Assembly (NCBI RefSeq): GCF_020215705.1
Contig: NZ_JAIWNB010000033.1
Span: 1 to 64,000 of the forward strand
Direction: 5' to 3'
Source: Nonomuraea aurantiaca
GTDB lineage: Bacteria > Actinomycetota > Actinomycetes > Streptosporangiales > Streptosporangiaceae
DNA length: 64,000 bases
In this document: one piece after another, positions 45,554 through 54,973 of the stretch
How the letters are laid out: the number at the start of each line of letters is the position of its first letter
Position numbering within the stretch: the first letter of the stretch is position 1
Translations under genes and position numbers: made by a program
Notes under the pieces: model-generated
The model's input: the letters and a program-made list of their open reading frames with translations, nothing else
The model's database searches: none
Told to the model about the DNA's origin: nothing

Positions 45554-47419
45554 ATGAGAAGAGAAGGTCTCGACCTGCCCGTCGCCGAGCCGGGCCCCGC
45601 CAGCCCTCTGCCGATCCTGCGGGACAACGGGGTACGGGTGGACACCAGGGCCGCCGACCCCGCCATGGCCGCCGGCATCGCCTACGGCCAGCCGTTCAGC
45701 CTGCTGCCGTACGGCATGCAGGACGACTACCGGCGAGAGCGCCGGGTGCGCCGGGTGGACAGCATCGTCCTGGAGAACGAGTGGCTCAGCGCCACGTTCC
45801 TGCCCGGCTTCGGCGGGCGGTTGTGGTCGCTGGTGCACCGGCCCACAGGCCGCGAACTGCTGTTCCGCAACCCGATCCTGCAGCCGGCCAACCTGGCGTT
45901 GCGGGGCGCGTGGTTCTCCGGCGGCGTCGAGTGGAACCTCGGCGCGACCGGACACTGGCCGTTGACCTGTGCGCCCCTGCACACCGCCCGGGTGGACGAG
46001 GGGTTGCGCATGTGGGAGTACGAGCGGATGCGCGGCCTGGTCGTGCAACTGGACGTACAGCTCCCACCGGGGTCTGCGGTGCTCCTGGTGCACGTACGCC
46101 TGCATAACCCGCACATGAGGGACGTGCCTGCCTACTGGTGGTCGAACATCGCCGTACCGGAGACGCCCGGCCTGCGGGTGATCGCGCCCGCCGACCACGC
46201 CTACCACGTCGACCACACCGACACCCTGCACCACGTGCCCTTCCCCCGCTGGAAGGGCACCGACCGCAGCTACACCACCCGAGCCGCGGGAGCCGCCGAC
46301 TTCTTCTTCGACATCTCCGAGCGGCCCTGGATCGCCGCACTCGACGAGACCGGAAGCGGCCTCGTCCACACATCCACCCGCCGGTTGAGCGGCCGCAAGC
46401 TCTTCCACTGGGGCACCTCTCACGGCGGGAGGCGCTGGCAGGAATGGCTGAACGGCCCGGACGCGCACTACCTGGAGATACAGGCGGGTCTCGCCCGCAC
46501 CCAGCTTGAGCATCTACCGCTGCCCGCCGGTGCGACCTGGTCGTGGACGGAGGCCTACGGCCTGTTGCGCGCCGACCCCGATGTGGTCCACGGCCCTTGG
46601 GACCAGGCCAGGGGCGCGGTGGAGAAGGCCGTGACCGGACTGCTGCCCGAGGCGACATTGGAGGCGCGGCACCGATGGCTGGCCCATACTTCCAGGCGCG
46701 CCCCCTCCGACATCCGCTATGGAGACTCGGGCTGGGGGGCTCTGCAACGGCGGGCGTCGGTGCTCCCCCATGACGACGCGACGCCGTTCGGAGACGAGAC
46801 GCTCGGAGCCGACCAGCAGCCGTGGCTGCGCGTGCTGGAGACCGGCCTGCTGCCCATCCAGGAGCCCCCTGCTCCCCCGGTGATCGGCCGGCCGTGGCTC
46901 GGCCTGCTCGAGAGCACCGCGGCGGACTGGCACGCGTACTACCATCTGGGGCTGCTCCGCTACGCGGAGGGCGACGTCGAAGGCGCCCGCGCCGCCTGGC
47001 GGACCTCTGGGGACAACCCGTGGGCGGCGCGCTGTATGGCCGAGACCGACCTGCTGGCCGGCGACCCGGCCACCGCCGCCGATCGGCTTCGGACGGCGCT
47101 GGCGCTGGCCCCCGGCCTTCGCCAGCTGGCGGTCGAAACCCTGGCCGCGCTGCTCCTGGCCGGCCGGCCGCAGGAAGCGCTGGCGCTGACCGACCGGCTG
47201 CCGCATCGCGACCACGGCCGGATCCGGCTCCTGCGCTGCAGAGCCGCCATCGCGGCCGGGTGCCCCGAGATCGCGGCCGCAATCCTGCGCGACGGGATGG
47301 AGGTGCCAGACCTGCGAGAAGGCGAGGACTCCCTGCACCAGGTCTGGACCGATTGCCAGCGTGCCCTCGACACCGACGAGCCGTTCCCGCCGAGGTACGA
47401 CTTCCGTATGAAGCCCTGA
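45554..47419 (+). CDS. DUF5107 and TPR domain protein
   Basis: The protein has 621 residues, with AAGGAG seven bases before the ATG. The N-terminal 380 residues form a DUF5107 beta-sandwich resembling aldose-epimerase-like folds: LENEWLSATFLPGFGGRLWS, WFSGGVEWNLGATGHWPLTC, YWWSNIAVPET and FHWGTSHGGRRWQEWLNG. The C-terminal 180 residues are helical TPR-like repeats (DWHAYYHLGLLRYAEGDVEG, AARCMAETDLLAGDPATAAD, LAALLLAGRPQEALALTDRL). There is no signal peptide, so it acts inside, perhaps on the imported sugar. DUF5107 proteins are regular partners of glycosidase loci but their reaction is not established. Confidence 0.82.
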   Translation: MRREGLDLPVAEPGPASPLPILRDNGVRVDTRAADPAMAAGIAYGQPFSLLPYGMQDDYRRERRVRRVDSIVLENEWLSATFLPGFGGRLWSLVHRPTGRELLFRNPILQPANLALRGAWFSGGVEWNLGATGHWPLTCAPLHTARVDEGLRMWEYERMRGLVVQLDVQLPPGSAVLLVHVRLHNPHMRDVPAYWWSNIAVPETPGLRVIAPADHAYHVDHTDTLHHVPFPRWKGTDRSYTTRAAGAADFFFDISERPWIAALDETGSGLVHTSTRRLSGRKLFHWGTSHGGRRWQEWLNGPDAHYLEIQAGLARTQLEHLPLPAGATWSWTEAYGLLRADPDVVHGPWDQARGAVEKAVTGLLPEATLEARHRWLAHTSRRAPSDIRYGDSGWGALQRRASVLPHDDATPFGDETLGADQQPWLRVLETGLLPIQEPPAPPVIGRPWLGLLESTAADWHAYYHLGLLRYAEGDVEGARAAWRTSGDNPWAARCMAETDLLAGDPATAADRLRTALALAPGLRQLAVETLAALLLAGRPQEALALTDRLPHRDHGRIRLLRCRAAIAAGCPEIAAAILRDGMEVPDLREGEDSLHQVWTDCQRALDTDEPFPPRYDFRMKP

Positions 47420-47689
47420 CCTCGCACATCACCGACCTGGATGGACAGCGGCGGGAAAGAGGCGACGCATGGCAGATGTGACGCTTGCCGTCGCGTCCTG
47501 CCGGTCGCTAACTTGGCACTGCGTCTGCGGTATGGCGGAACGGCTTGGGCAAGCTCCGATTCGACCGGCTCTCGGCTGCGTGACAGAACGACGGTCCGGC
47601 CTTCTCGAGTGTTCATCGCCACCGACGATTTCTTCGGCTGGGCCATCCTGAGATCGGCACGGCGAGGCGATGCCGACTTGTCAGTAAGG

Positions 47690-48010
47690 GAGGCCGGGCA
47701 TCCCGCAGAACGAGTTGTATGCGGACTTTTCATCCGCGTTCGTGCGAGATTTGGAAGAGCTTCTCGCAACGTGGTCCTCGCGGACGGGGATCGCTGTGGA
47801 GACATGGGCGTGGCCGACCGAAGGGCTTCCTGATCACGTCGGCCAGATCGTCCACGCCACCATCCGTGGCGCCCTGGGAGAGGTGGAGCGGCAGCCGCCG
47901 GGGATCCGTACGGTCTCCATCGTCCTGACCCACGCCGCCGGCGGATTACGGCTGACCGTCGGCGATGACGGCGGCGGTGCGCCGCCTGCCCGGCGGCAGG
48001 CCAGGAGGGC
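47690..48010 (+). pseudogene. sensor histidine kinase ATPase-domain fragment
   Basis: The translation FSSAFVRDLEELLATWSSRT, then LPDHVGQIVHATIRGALGEV and VSIVLTHAAGGLRLTVGDDG, matches the HATPase_c domain of NarL-type kinases (N box followed by VGDDGxG). The sensor and histidine-phosphorylation parts are missing upstream and the frame is lost after the G1 box. From 47420 to 47690 and from 48010 to 48173 I see nothing certain; a short frame beginning MRFSDLKVRDSMARARPPGL at 48072 has no clear family. Confidence 0.55.
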
Positions 48011-48173
48011 GAAGGGAACCACGGACGAGATCGTGGCGAAGCCGACGGGTCGGCCGGTTCCCGCCCAAGATGCGGTTCTCAGACCTCAAGGTAAGAGACT
48101 CCATGGCACGTGCCCGGCCGCCTGGCCTGCGCGCGCTGGGCACGTTCTCCCCGGTCAGGCCGGCGGGAAAGCG

Positions 48174-49268
48174 TCACTGACGTGCTCTCGCGGATCGCTG
48201 GCGCTGGCGATAGTCCGTCGGGGAGATGCCATGGCGCTTGACGAACTGCGCGCGCAGCACGCCGTTGGAACGGAACCCCACGCGGCCGGCGATCTCCCGG
48301 ATCGACAGGGTCGTGGTCGCCAGCAGTTCTTCGGCGAGATCGAGCCTTTGACTGGTCAGCCACGCATACGGTGTGGTGCCGGTCGCGGACTGAAAGCGGC
48401 GGGCGAAGGTACGAGAGCTCATCAAGGCCTGCTTGGCCAGCTCTCTGACCGTCAAGGGCTGGTTCAGGCGGGTGCGTGCCCAGGCAAGCAGATCGGCCAG
48501 GCGCGCGTCCTCGTCGTCGGCGAGCGACCGGGTGCCGATCTCCGCGGGGTCGGGGACATATTGTGTCTGCCCGCTCTCGCGACGTGGTGCGACCATCCAT
48601 TCCCTGGCCACGGCGTTGGAAACGGCCACGCCATGCTCACGACGCAGAAGATGCAGGCACATGTCGATGCCGGCGGCCGCGCCGGCGCCCGTGACCAACT
48701 GGCCTTCGTCCACGTACAGAGCGTCGGTCTCCACGGTGATCGTCGGATGACGGAGGGCCAGGACCCCGGACAAGGACCGACTCGTCGTGGCACGCCGGCC
48801 GCCGAGCAGGCCGGTCTCGGCCAGCAGGTACGAGCCCGCGCAGTAGGCCGCGACGAGGGCTCCCCGGTGGAAGGCGTCCACCAGTGCCTGATTGAGTGCC
48901 ACGGACGCGGTGAGCGGGCGGCGCTCAGTGGGCAGCACGATGATCAGGTCGGCGTTCGCCATCGCCTCCAGCCCGTGCTTGACCTGCATGCACATGCCGA
49001 CGTCGGTGTTCAGCACACCGGCGGCGTCGGAGCAGACGGAGAGCTCGAACCGGGGAAGTCCCATGTGGCTCCGGTCCGCGAAGAGGCCACTGATCGCGCT
49101 CAGCCCGAACGCGCTGACCCCGGAAGGGGCATAGGCGACCACGGAGCGGAAGGGCGTCTGCGGCTTCCTGACGAACAGCCCACGTAATCGGCGGCCTTCA
49201 TGTAGGTGTCGCTGTAGCCCGGTTCGACTTATCGGGGACCACGGTGGTGATCCATCCATGAGCACCAT
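48174..49268 (-). CDS. GlxA-type AraC-family regulator (DJ-1/PfpI + AraC domains)
   Basis: The protein has 364 residues; the ATG at 49268 has GAAGGAGATTCC directly before it. The N-terminal DJ-1/PfpI-like domain covers residues about 40-220 (FRSVVAYAPSGVSAFGLSAI and VAAYCAGSYLLAETGLLGGR, where the Cys occupies the nucleophile-elbow place). The C-terminal AraC domain has two helix-turn-helix units (LTVRELAKQALMSSRTFARR; LSIREIAGRVGFRSNGVLRA then GISPTDYR). Such regulators activate catabolic or stress genes; the effector is unknown. No obvious target lies next to it. From 49269 to 49936 there is no supportable gene. Confidence 0.85.
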   Translation of the reverse strand: MVLMDGSPPWSPISRTGLQRHLHEGRRLRGLFVRKPQTPFRSVVAYAPSGVSAFGLSAISGLFADRSHMGLPRFELSVCSDAAGVLNTDVGMCMQVKHGLEAMANADLIIVLPTERRPLTASVALNQALVDAFHRGALVAAYCAGSYLLAETGLLGGRRATTSRSLSGVLALRHPTITVETDALYVDEGQLVTGAGAAAGIDMCLHLLRREHGVAVSNAVAREWMVAPRRESGQTQYVPDPAEIGTRSLADDEDARLADLLAWARTRLNQPLTVRELAKQALMSSRTFARRFQSATGTTPYAWLTSQRLDLAEELLATTTLSIREIAGRVGFRSNGVLRAQFVKRHGISPTDYRQRQRSARARQ

Positions 49269-49936
49269 GGAATCTCCTTCCATACGAGGCGGAAGTCGCT
49301 GACCAACGCTGCTGATCACGGCGGGTACGGCAGCGGCACGGCTCGTCGATACGCGAAGCAATGCTGCGGAGGAAGGTCACCGTGAACACGAGTCGAAGGC
49401 ACGATGAGCGTCGGCTCAGGAGTGGTGGTGTGGCCGGGCGGGTCCCGGGGGCTCACGTCACCTCATGTGTCGAGGGCGGCGAAGGACGTCTTGTCGGGTT
49501 CCGATACACCAAATAGGGCCGATGCGCCTCGATACACCGGAAAGGCAGGTAGCCGGTGCCCTTTCCACGATCAGTACCTCAATCTTCGAACTTTTGTTCT
49601 AACAGGAGGCCTCGCGTGGATCCATTCGTCGCTATCAGCCCCCCGCTACTCACATTTCTGCCACACGGTGTCGTCTTGACGTCGTTTGGCTGTCGTCTGA
49701 CAATTCTCCGTCCAGCTCTCGGGAGGGAATTCCGCTCGGCTCGCCGGGGGCTGCCGCCGCACTAAGGCGCTCGGCCGAAGCGATTGCGCCGTGAAAGTGC
49801 AGCGCACGCGCGGGTGGGCGCCATCACCGTGATGTCCGGGACGGCGAGGTCCAGGTCGGGCCGGAGCGCGGATCACCCCTTTCACGGCACCTTCCTCATG
49901 CTGCGGACTCCAGGAGAAATGTGGCATCGTTCCTGC

Positions 49937-52900
49937 ATGGGGACGTGGTTCGGTGTGCTTGGCAACCTTGAGGTGGTGCGCGAGGGGGTCCCGCTGGCCG
50001 TGCCGGCGCTCAAGCAGCGCATCGCCCTGGCCACCTTGCTCCTGCAGGCCAACCAGCACGTGTCGTTCGACCAGCTGGCCGAACGGATGTGGGACGGGCG
50101 CGAAACCCCCGACGATGCGCGCGGTGCCGTTCAGACACACATCGGCAGATTGCGACGTACCCTGCTCGACCGTGGTGGCGACCAGCAGCTGATCCACACC
50201 CGTGACGAGGGGTACGTACTCAAGCTGGCGGCGGAGGACCTCGACGTCACCGTCTTCTTAGATCTCGTCGGCCGAGCCAAGCGAGCGGGCCAGGCCGGCG
50301 ACGAGGCTGCCGAGGCCGACCTGCTCCAGCGGGCATTGGCTCTGTGGCGCGGCCCCGCCCTGGTCGACGTGCCGTCGGAGTCGCTGTACCGTGATCACGT
50401 CCTGGTGCTGGACGAGCAGCGAGTACAGGTGCTGGAACGCTGGTTCGAGCTGGGGCTGCGCTCGGGCCGCCATGAGGAGATGGTCGTGGGCCTCAGAGCG
50501 GCCACGTCGGCGCATCCGATGCGTGAGCGGCTGTGGGCTCAGCTCATGCTCGCGCTCTATCGGTCAGGTCTGCAGGCCGAGGCGCTCCAGGCGTACCAGA
50601 GGGTCGGCGAGGTGCTCCGGCAGGAGCTGGGGGTCGATCCCAGCGACGAGCTGCGCAAGCTGCATCACGGCATCCTGACCGGCGATCGTGTCCTGCTGAC
50701 GCTTCCTGGGCCGGGCAGCGAAGCAGCCGTTCCCGGACAGCCGGAGGCCAAGGCCGCCGACTCCGTCTCCGCCCCGCCTCCCCGGCAGCTGCCCGCTGAC
50801 ATCGCGCACTTCACCGGCCGTCTCGCCCAGTTGGCGACGCTGGAGAAACTGCTGCCCGTGCCCGGCGGGCAGCCTTCGCGGCCGATCATCCTTGACGGCA
50901 CCGCGGGGGTGGGCAAGACCGCCCTGGCCGTCCATTGGGCGCACCTGGCCGGCGACCACTTCCCCGACGGCCAGCTCTACCTCGATCTCCGCGGCTTCGG
51001 ACCCGGTGCGCCGCTCGAGCCCGCCGCCGCCTTGGAGACGCTGCTGCGCGCCCTGGGTGTCGTGGCGGAGCTCCCTGCCGAGTTGGACGCGCGATCGGCG
51101 CTGTTGCGCACTCAGATGGCGCGGCGGCGCACCCTGATACTGCTCGACAACGCCCGCGACGAGGCACAGGTGCGCCCTCTGCTTCCCGGCGGGGAATCGC
51201 AGGTGCTGATCACCAGCCGCAACCAGCTGCGGGGACTGATCGCCCGGGAGGGCGCCTTCCGCGTCACCCTTGACGTCTTCTTGCCGGATGAAGCCCATTC
51301 CCTGCTGGCCGCGCTCTTGGACGAGGCACGCCTGCATGCCGCTCCACAGGCGGAGACGGAACTGGGCGAACTGTGCTCGCGTCTCCCCCTTGCTCTCAGC
51401 ATCGCGGCGGCCAACCTCGACGCCAGCCCGCACCTGAGCCTGGCCGACTACGTGTGCGAGCTTCGCAAAGGCAACCGACTGGCCGCCCTGCAGGCCGGGA
51501 GCGACCAGGCGGCTGCCGTGCGTGCCACCTTGGACCTGTCCTACACCGCCCTGCCCGAGGAGCAGCGCAGGCTGTTCCGCCTGCTTGGGCTGGTTCCTGG
51601 TGCGGACTTCACCCCGGAGGCCACGGCCGCCCTGACCGGCTGCACGACGGCCGAGGCAAGACGAAGGCTGGACCAGCTCGCCTCCTTCCACCTGATCCGC
51701 ATGCACGGCCCCGGCCGCTACACCTTCCATGACCTGCTCCGCCTCTACGCCGCCGAGCGCGCACAGTCCGACGAAACCGCCGACGAACTGCAGGAAGCCA
51801 GGCGGCGCCTCTACAGCTGGCACCTCCACAGCGTTCTGGCCGCCGCCCGGCTCCTCCAGCCCTATTGGGTACGGCTGCCGCCACCCCCGCTCGTGGATGC
51901 CGTGAAACCCGTGGTCTTCGACACCAAGGAGGGCGCCGTAGCCTGGCTGGAGGCCGAGCACGTCAATCTGGTGGCGATGATCCATGACGCGATGCAGCAC
52001 GGTCCGCGCGAGAACGTGTGGCTGCTGACGGACGCGCTGCGCGGCTACTTCTGGATGAGCAGACGCCTGGAGGACTGGCTGGCCTGTGCCCAGGCCGCCC
52101 TGGCCGCCGCCGTCGCGGCCGGCGATCCGGCGGCCGAGGCGGTGATTCAGCTGAGTCTGGCCAACGCGCAAACGTTCCAGGATCGGCCTGAGCGGTCGAT
52201 GGTATCGTATGCGCGCGCCCTGTCGCTGGCAGAGGAGATCTCCTGGCTGGGCTGCCAGGCCATCGCCCTCGCCGGGCTGGCCAACGCCCATCTGCGGCTG
52301 GGGTATCCGCAGCAGGCGGTCGAACACCTCAACAGAGCTCTCACCCGGCGAACCGATCACGAACATGGCAGGGAGTCGTACCTCAACAACCTGGCGGTCG
52401 CCTACCACCAGCTGGGGCAGCTGGAGCTCGCCCTTGACCACCTCGGGCAGGCCCTGGACCTCACCACGGATAGCCCCGCCGTCTTCTGCAACCTGGGAGA
52501 GGTCTGCCACAGCCTGGGACGGCTCGGCGAGGCGGTCAGGCATCTCAACGAGGGTCTCTCCCTTAACCACCAGCAGGGTAACCGCGGCGGGGAACTGGAG
52601 TGCCTGGTCCTGCTGGCAGCCGTTCACTGCGATCTCGGGCACTACCCCAAGGCCTTCGATCTTGCTGCTCAGGCGCTGGCGATGAGCCAGGACCTGGAGG
52701 ACCGTCTCCTCCAGGCCGGCGCCTTGAACGTCATGGGCGCGGTCCATCACGATCTCGGCCGATACCACCAGGCACTGGAATGCCGCCAGCAGGCGCTCGA
52801 CGCGTCGAAACAGGGGAACAATCGCCACCCCGAAGTGACCAGCCTGATCGGCCTGGCCAAGGCCGCCAGGAGTCTCGGCCGCCTCCCGGAAGCCGCCGCA

Positions 52901-53248
52901 CACGCCGAGCAGGCGTACGCGATCGCCCGCGACCGCTCCTTCCGCGTGCTGGAGGGCCTGGCTCTGACCGCGCTCGCGGAGGTCGGCATCGCCCGTGGCG
53001 AGCGAGCCGAAGCCATCATCCAGGCGAAGCAGGCCGTTGACCTGCATCGCACGACAGGCCACCGCCTCGGTGAGGCCCGAGCCCTTCGGGCGCTCGGCGA
53101 AGCCCTCTACCAGGAGGGCGACGTCCGCACTGCGGCGCCGTACTGGCGGGATGCGCTCGCGCTGTTCTCCGCGGTCGGCAGCCCCGAGGCCGCCGACGTC
53201 AACCTCCTCATCCAGGAGGAGGGCAATGATCAGCGCCGCGAGACGTGA
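49937..53248 (+). CDS. AfsR-like SARP regulator (BTAD, NB-ARC, TPR)
   Basis: The protein has 1103 residues. The ATG at 49937 begins exactly at the conserved start MGTWFGVLGNLEVVREGVPL; an in-frame ATG six codons earlier is poorly spaced from GGAG. Order: winged helix (1-95), BTAD (96-250, LMLALYRSGLQAEALQAYQR), NB-ARC with P-loop DGTAGVGKTALAV near residue 325 and LILLDNARD as Walker B. A winged helix follows (FHDLLRLYAAERA), then at least eight TPR-like repeats from about 700 to 1085 (YLNNLAVAYHQLGQLELALD). It is a STAND-type signalling ATPase that binds DNA. No biosynthetic cluster is beside it; it converges on the SigG-type gene. Confidence 0.9.
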   Translation: MGTWFGVLGNLEVVREGVPLAVPALKQRIALATLLLQANQHVSFDQLAERMWDGRETPDDARGAVQTHIGRLRRTLLDRGGDQQLIHTRDEGYVLKLAAEDLDVTVFLDLVGRAKRAGQAGDEAAEADLLQRALALWRGPALVDVPSESLYRDHVLVLDEQRVQVLERWFELGLRSGRHEEMVVGLRAATSAHPMRERLWAQLMLALYRSGLQAEALQAYQRVGEVLRQELGVDPSDELRKLHHGILTGDRVLLTLPGPGSEAAVPGQPEAKAADSVSAPPPRQLPADIAHFTGRLAQLATLEKLLPVPGGQPSRPIILDGTAGVGKTALAVHWAHLAGDHFPDGQLYLDLRGFGPGAPLEPAAALETLLRALGVVAELPAELDARSALLRTQMARRRTLILLDNARDEAQVRPLLPGGESQVLITSRNQLRGLIAREGAFRVTLDVFLPDEAHSLLAALLDEARLHAAPQAETELGELCSRLPLALSIAAANLDASPHLSLADYVCELRKGNRLAALQAGSDQAAAVRATLDLSYTALPEEQRRLFRLLGLVPGADFTPEATAALTGCTTAEARRRLDQLASFHLIRMHGPGRYTFHDLLRLYAAERAQSDETADELQEARRRLYSWHLHSVLAAARLLQPYWVRLPPPPLVDAVKPVVFDTKEGAVAWLEAEHVNLVAMIHDAMQHGPRENVWLLTDALRGYFWMSRRLEDWLACAQAALAAAVAAGDPAAEAVIQLSLANAQTFQDRPERSMVSYARALSLAEEISWLGCQAIALAGLANAHLRLGYPQQAVEHLNRALTRRTDHEHGRESYLNNLAVAYHQLGQLELALDHLGQALDLTTDSPAVFCNLGEVCHSLGRLGEAVRHLNEGLSLNHQQGNRGGELECLVLLAAVHCDLGHYPKAFDLAAQALAMSQDLEDRLLQAGALNVMGAVHHDLGRYHQALECRQQALDASKQGNNRHPEVTSLIGLAKAARSLGRLPEAAAHAEQAYAIARDRSFRVLEGLALTALAEVGIARGERAEAIIQAKQAVDLHRTTGHRLGEARALRALGEALYQEGDVRTAAPYWRDALALFSAVGSPEAADVNLLIQEEGNDQRRET

Positions 53249-53311
53249 TGATCCGGAGAGAACCCACTGCACGTCGTCGTGATGGTGAGCGTAGGCGTGG
53301 TGGCCGGCGTA

Positions 53312-54118
53312 TCAGGCCGCCGCAGGCCGCCGGCAGGCTGGGGATTCCAGCACGTGCACGGCCAACAACGACACGCACGTCGCCATGCCGTCGAACTGGT
53401 CGCCGAGCGCCGTCGCCTCAAAAGCGACGTCGTCGCGAAGGATCTCCTGCAAGGCGGCCGCGTCCGCCTTCTCAAAGGCATCCATGTACCTGGTCAGCAG
53501 GTCACGTGCCCGCGGATCGCACGGCTCGATGACTTGATCCGTGCTCGGCGCGGCCTTAGCAAGCGTGGCGCGGGCTCGCTGAAGCAGGCTCTTGACCGCC
53601 GGGACGGTTGTGTCCAGCATGTGTGCGACCTCGGCGGCGCGAAAGGCCAGGACGTCCCGGAGTATGAGCACGGCTCGTTGTCGCGCCGGCAGATGTCGCA
53701 GGCTGGTGATCAGTGCCAGGCGCAGGCTCTCCCTGCCCGTGACGATGGCGACAGGGTCCTGCGACTCCGGCTCCACGAGCGCGTCGGTGATCTGCTGAGC
53801 CCACGAGACGTCGGGGACGGCGGAGGGGGGCGCGTACGGATCGTCGCCGGGGTCCATGAGGCCCGATGGCACCACCTTGCGGCTGGCGTGATCCAGCGCG
53901 GTCAGGCACGCGTTGGTGGCGATGCGATAGAGCCAGCTTCGCACCGACGCTCTGCCTTCGAACTGCTCGAACGCCCGCCAGGCACGCAAGTATGTCTCCT
54001 GCACGAGGTCCTCGGCCTCGTCCAGCGATCCCAGCATTCGACGGCAGTGGGCGAGCAACTCGCGCCGGTAGGGATCGGTGCTGGTGGCGAAGTCAAGGGT
54101 GGAGCCGTCGCTTGACAC
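53312..54118 (-). CDS. SigG-type sigma-70 factor with shortened C-terminus
   Basis: The protein has 268 residues, with a GTG at 54118 preceded by AAAGGGGAAAT. Region 2 reads ELLAHCRRMLGSLDEAEDLV then QETYLRAWRAFEQFEGRASV. Region 4 reads SLRHLPARQRAVLILRDVLA and EVAHMLDTTVPAVKSLLQRA. The SnoaL-like extension starts normally (LLTRYMDAFEKADAAALQEI, DVAFEATALGDQFDG) but stops after VHVLESPACRRPAAA. Family members run about 50-60 residues longer; coding-like sequence does not resume clearly. The sigma domains are intact, so promoter recognition may survive while the extension's control function is damaged. Confidence 0.8.
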   Translation of the reverse strand: MSSDGSTLDFATSTDPYRRELLAHCRRMLGSLDEAEDLVQETYLRAWRAFEQFEGRASVRSWLYRIATNACLTALDHASRKVVPSGLMDPGDDPYAPPSAVPDVSWAQQITDALVEPESQDPVAIVTGRESLRLALITSLRHLPARQRAVLILRDVLAFRAAEVAHMLDTTVPAVKSLLQRARATLAKAAPSTDQVIEPCDPRARDLLTRYMDAFEKADAAALQEILRDDVAFEATALGDQFDGMATCVSLLAVHVLESPACRRPAAA

Positions 54119-54229
54119 TGTTCGATTTCCCCTTTTGTACAGGTCGAAGTGACCCTGTCTCCGGCCCGCTGCTGCGGCGTCGGGGTCAGACCATCGGAAA
54201 TAGGAAGGCCGACATGGGTCGGAGAGGAA

Positions 54230-54337
54230 CGGCGGTCAGGTCGCAGTCGACGCGGACGATCGTGAGGAGCGCTCGCCCACGCCCTCGAAGCCACGCGCCG
54301 GGCAGTTCCGGCCGTCGTGAGTCCGGCTGCCGAGCAT
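54230..54337 (-). pseudogene. HxlR-family regulator, N-terminal remnant
   Basis: The minus strand reads MLGSRTHDGRNCPARGFEGV then GERS, and in the next frame LLTIVRVDCDL. This follows the HxlR start found at 18468 (MLGKTYESQACSIARSLEVI, GERWSLLIVRDAL) position by position. Only about 35 residues survive. The operator-like repeats upstream of it match those at 18400, which confirms the identity. Confidence 0.55.
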
Positions 54338-54356
54338 CTGAGACCTCCACCAGCCC

Positions 54357-54404
54357 GCTTGCATCATGCTACCTTTCGCTCGTACGTTACTAGCTTCATG
54401 CAAG
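54357..54404. promoter_or_regulatory. HxlR-type operator pair, second copy
   Basis: GCTTGCATCATGC at 54357-54369 is identical to the left site before the HxlR gene at 18468. CTTCATGCAAG at 54394-54404 is a second half-palindrome 35 bases on. The pair lies between the HxlR remnant (minus) and an SDR remnant (plus). Confidence 0.5.
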
Positions 54405-54437
54405 TAATTCAGGCAATTGCGAGGAGAAGCTGCAGCG

Positions 54438-54500
54438 ATGGGCAGATGTGACGGCCTGGTCGCCGTTGTGACGGGTGGCGACAGCGGCATCGGCCCTGAC
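54438..54500 (+). pseudogene. SDR N-terminal remnant
   Basis: An ATG at 54438 after GAGGAGAAGC begins MGRCDGLVAVVTGGDSGIG, the first strand and cofactor loop of a short-chain dehydrogenase. The following residues (PDSSAAGPRQ) are unrelated and the frame stops at 54552. Its position across the operator pair suggests it was the target gene of the HxlR regulator. Confidence 0.5.
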
Positions 54501-54628
54501 AGCAGCGCCGCCGGACCGCGGCAGCCGTCACCTGATTGGAGTTCTCGGGCATGACGATGGGCACGGGACAACGCCGAACCGCGCTGCCGCTGATTGCTCC
54601 CGCGACGCCCCACAACCCGGAATCGGAG

Positions 54629-54877
54629 TCACACGGGCTGTTCCCGGTAGGGCCGCGCGAGCAGGTTCGTGCCTCCAAACGACAGTGTGTGCCGCGCGGA
54701 CCCGTGGTAACGGTGGGTGTTCACCACTCCGGCTTCGCGGAGAACCGTCGCGTGCTGCGAGGCGCTGGCGGGCGAGGTGCTGAGCATGCTGGCGAGTTGG
54801 GTGGTGTCCTCAGACAACAGGGGCTCCCGGCTCATGACGAAGGCAGGAGACGCCATGCGGCGAAATGACGGTCGCAT
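54629..54877 (-). pseudogene. ArsR-family regulator, C-terminal remnant
   Basis: The minus strand gives DTTQLASMLSTSPASASQHA then TVLREAGVVNTHRYHGSARH and TLSFGGTNLLAR. This is the recognition helix and wing of an ArsR winged-helix protein of the GntR/ArsR-like type that ends soon after the wing. The first half of the domain is missing upstream, where only a non-matching leader (MRPSFRRMASPAF) remains open. Confidence 0.55.
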
Positions 54878-54973
54878 CGAACTACAGGAAGCGGGCGAGT
54901 CGCCTGCGCGGCTCCTCGCAATCTGATTGTTTGTACGCTACGGTCTCGATCATCGGTGATGGGAGGTATAGCG

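Noticed and set aside
47715..49187. 490-codon plus-strand frame
   Set aside because: Only its first 90 codons read as a kinase ATPase fragment; the rest is the reverse side of the GlxA-type regulator.
50564..53272. 902-codon open frame on the minus strand opposite the AfsR-like gene
   Set aside because: It mirrors the codon pattern of the plus-strand SARP-NB-ARC-TPR gene, has no ribosome site and no domain; a GC-driven shadow.
54236..54613. 126-codon minus-strand frame as a gene
   Set aside because: Only its last part is meaningful, as an HxlR remnant; the first part runs across the operator region and the SDR remnant.
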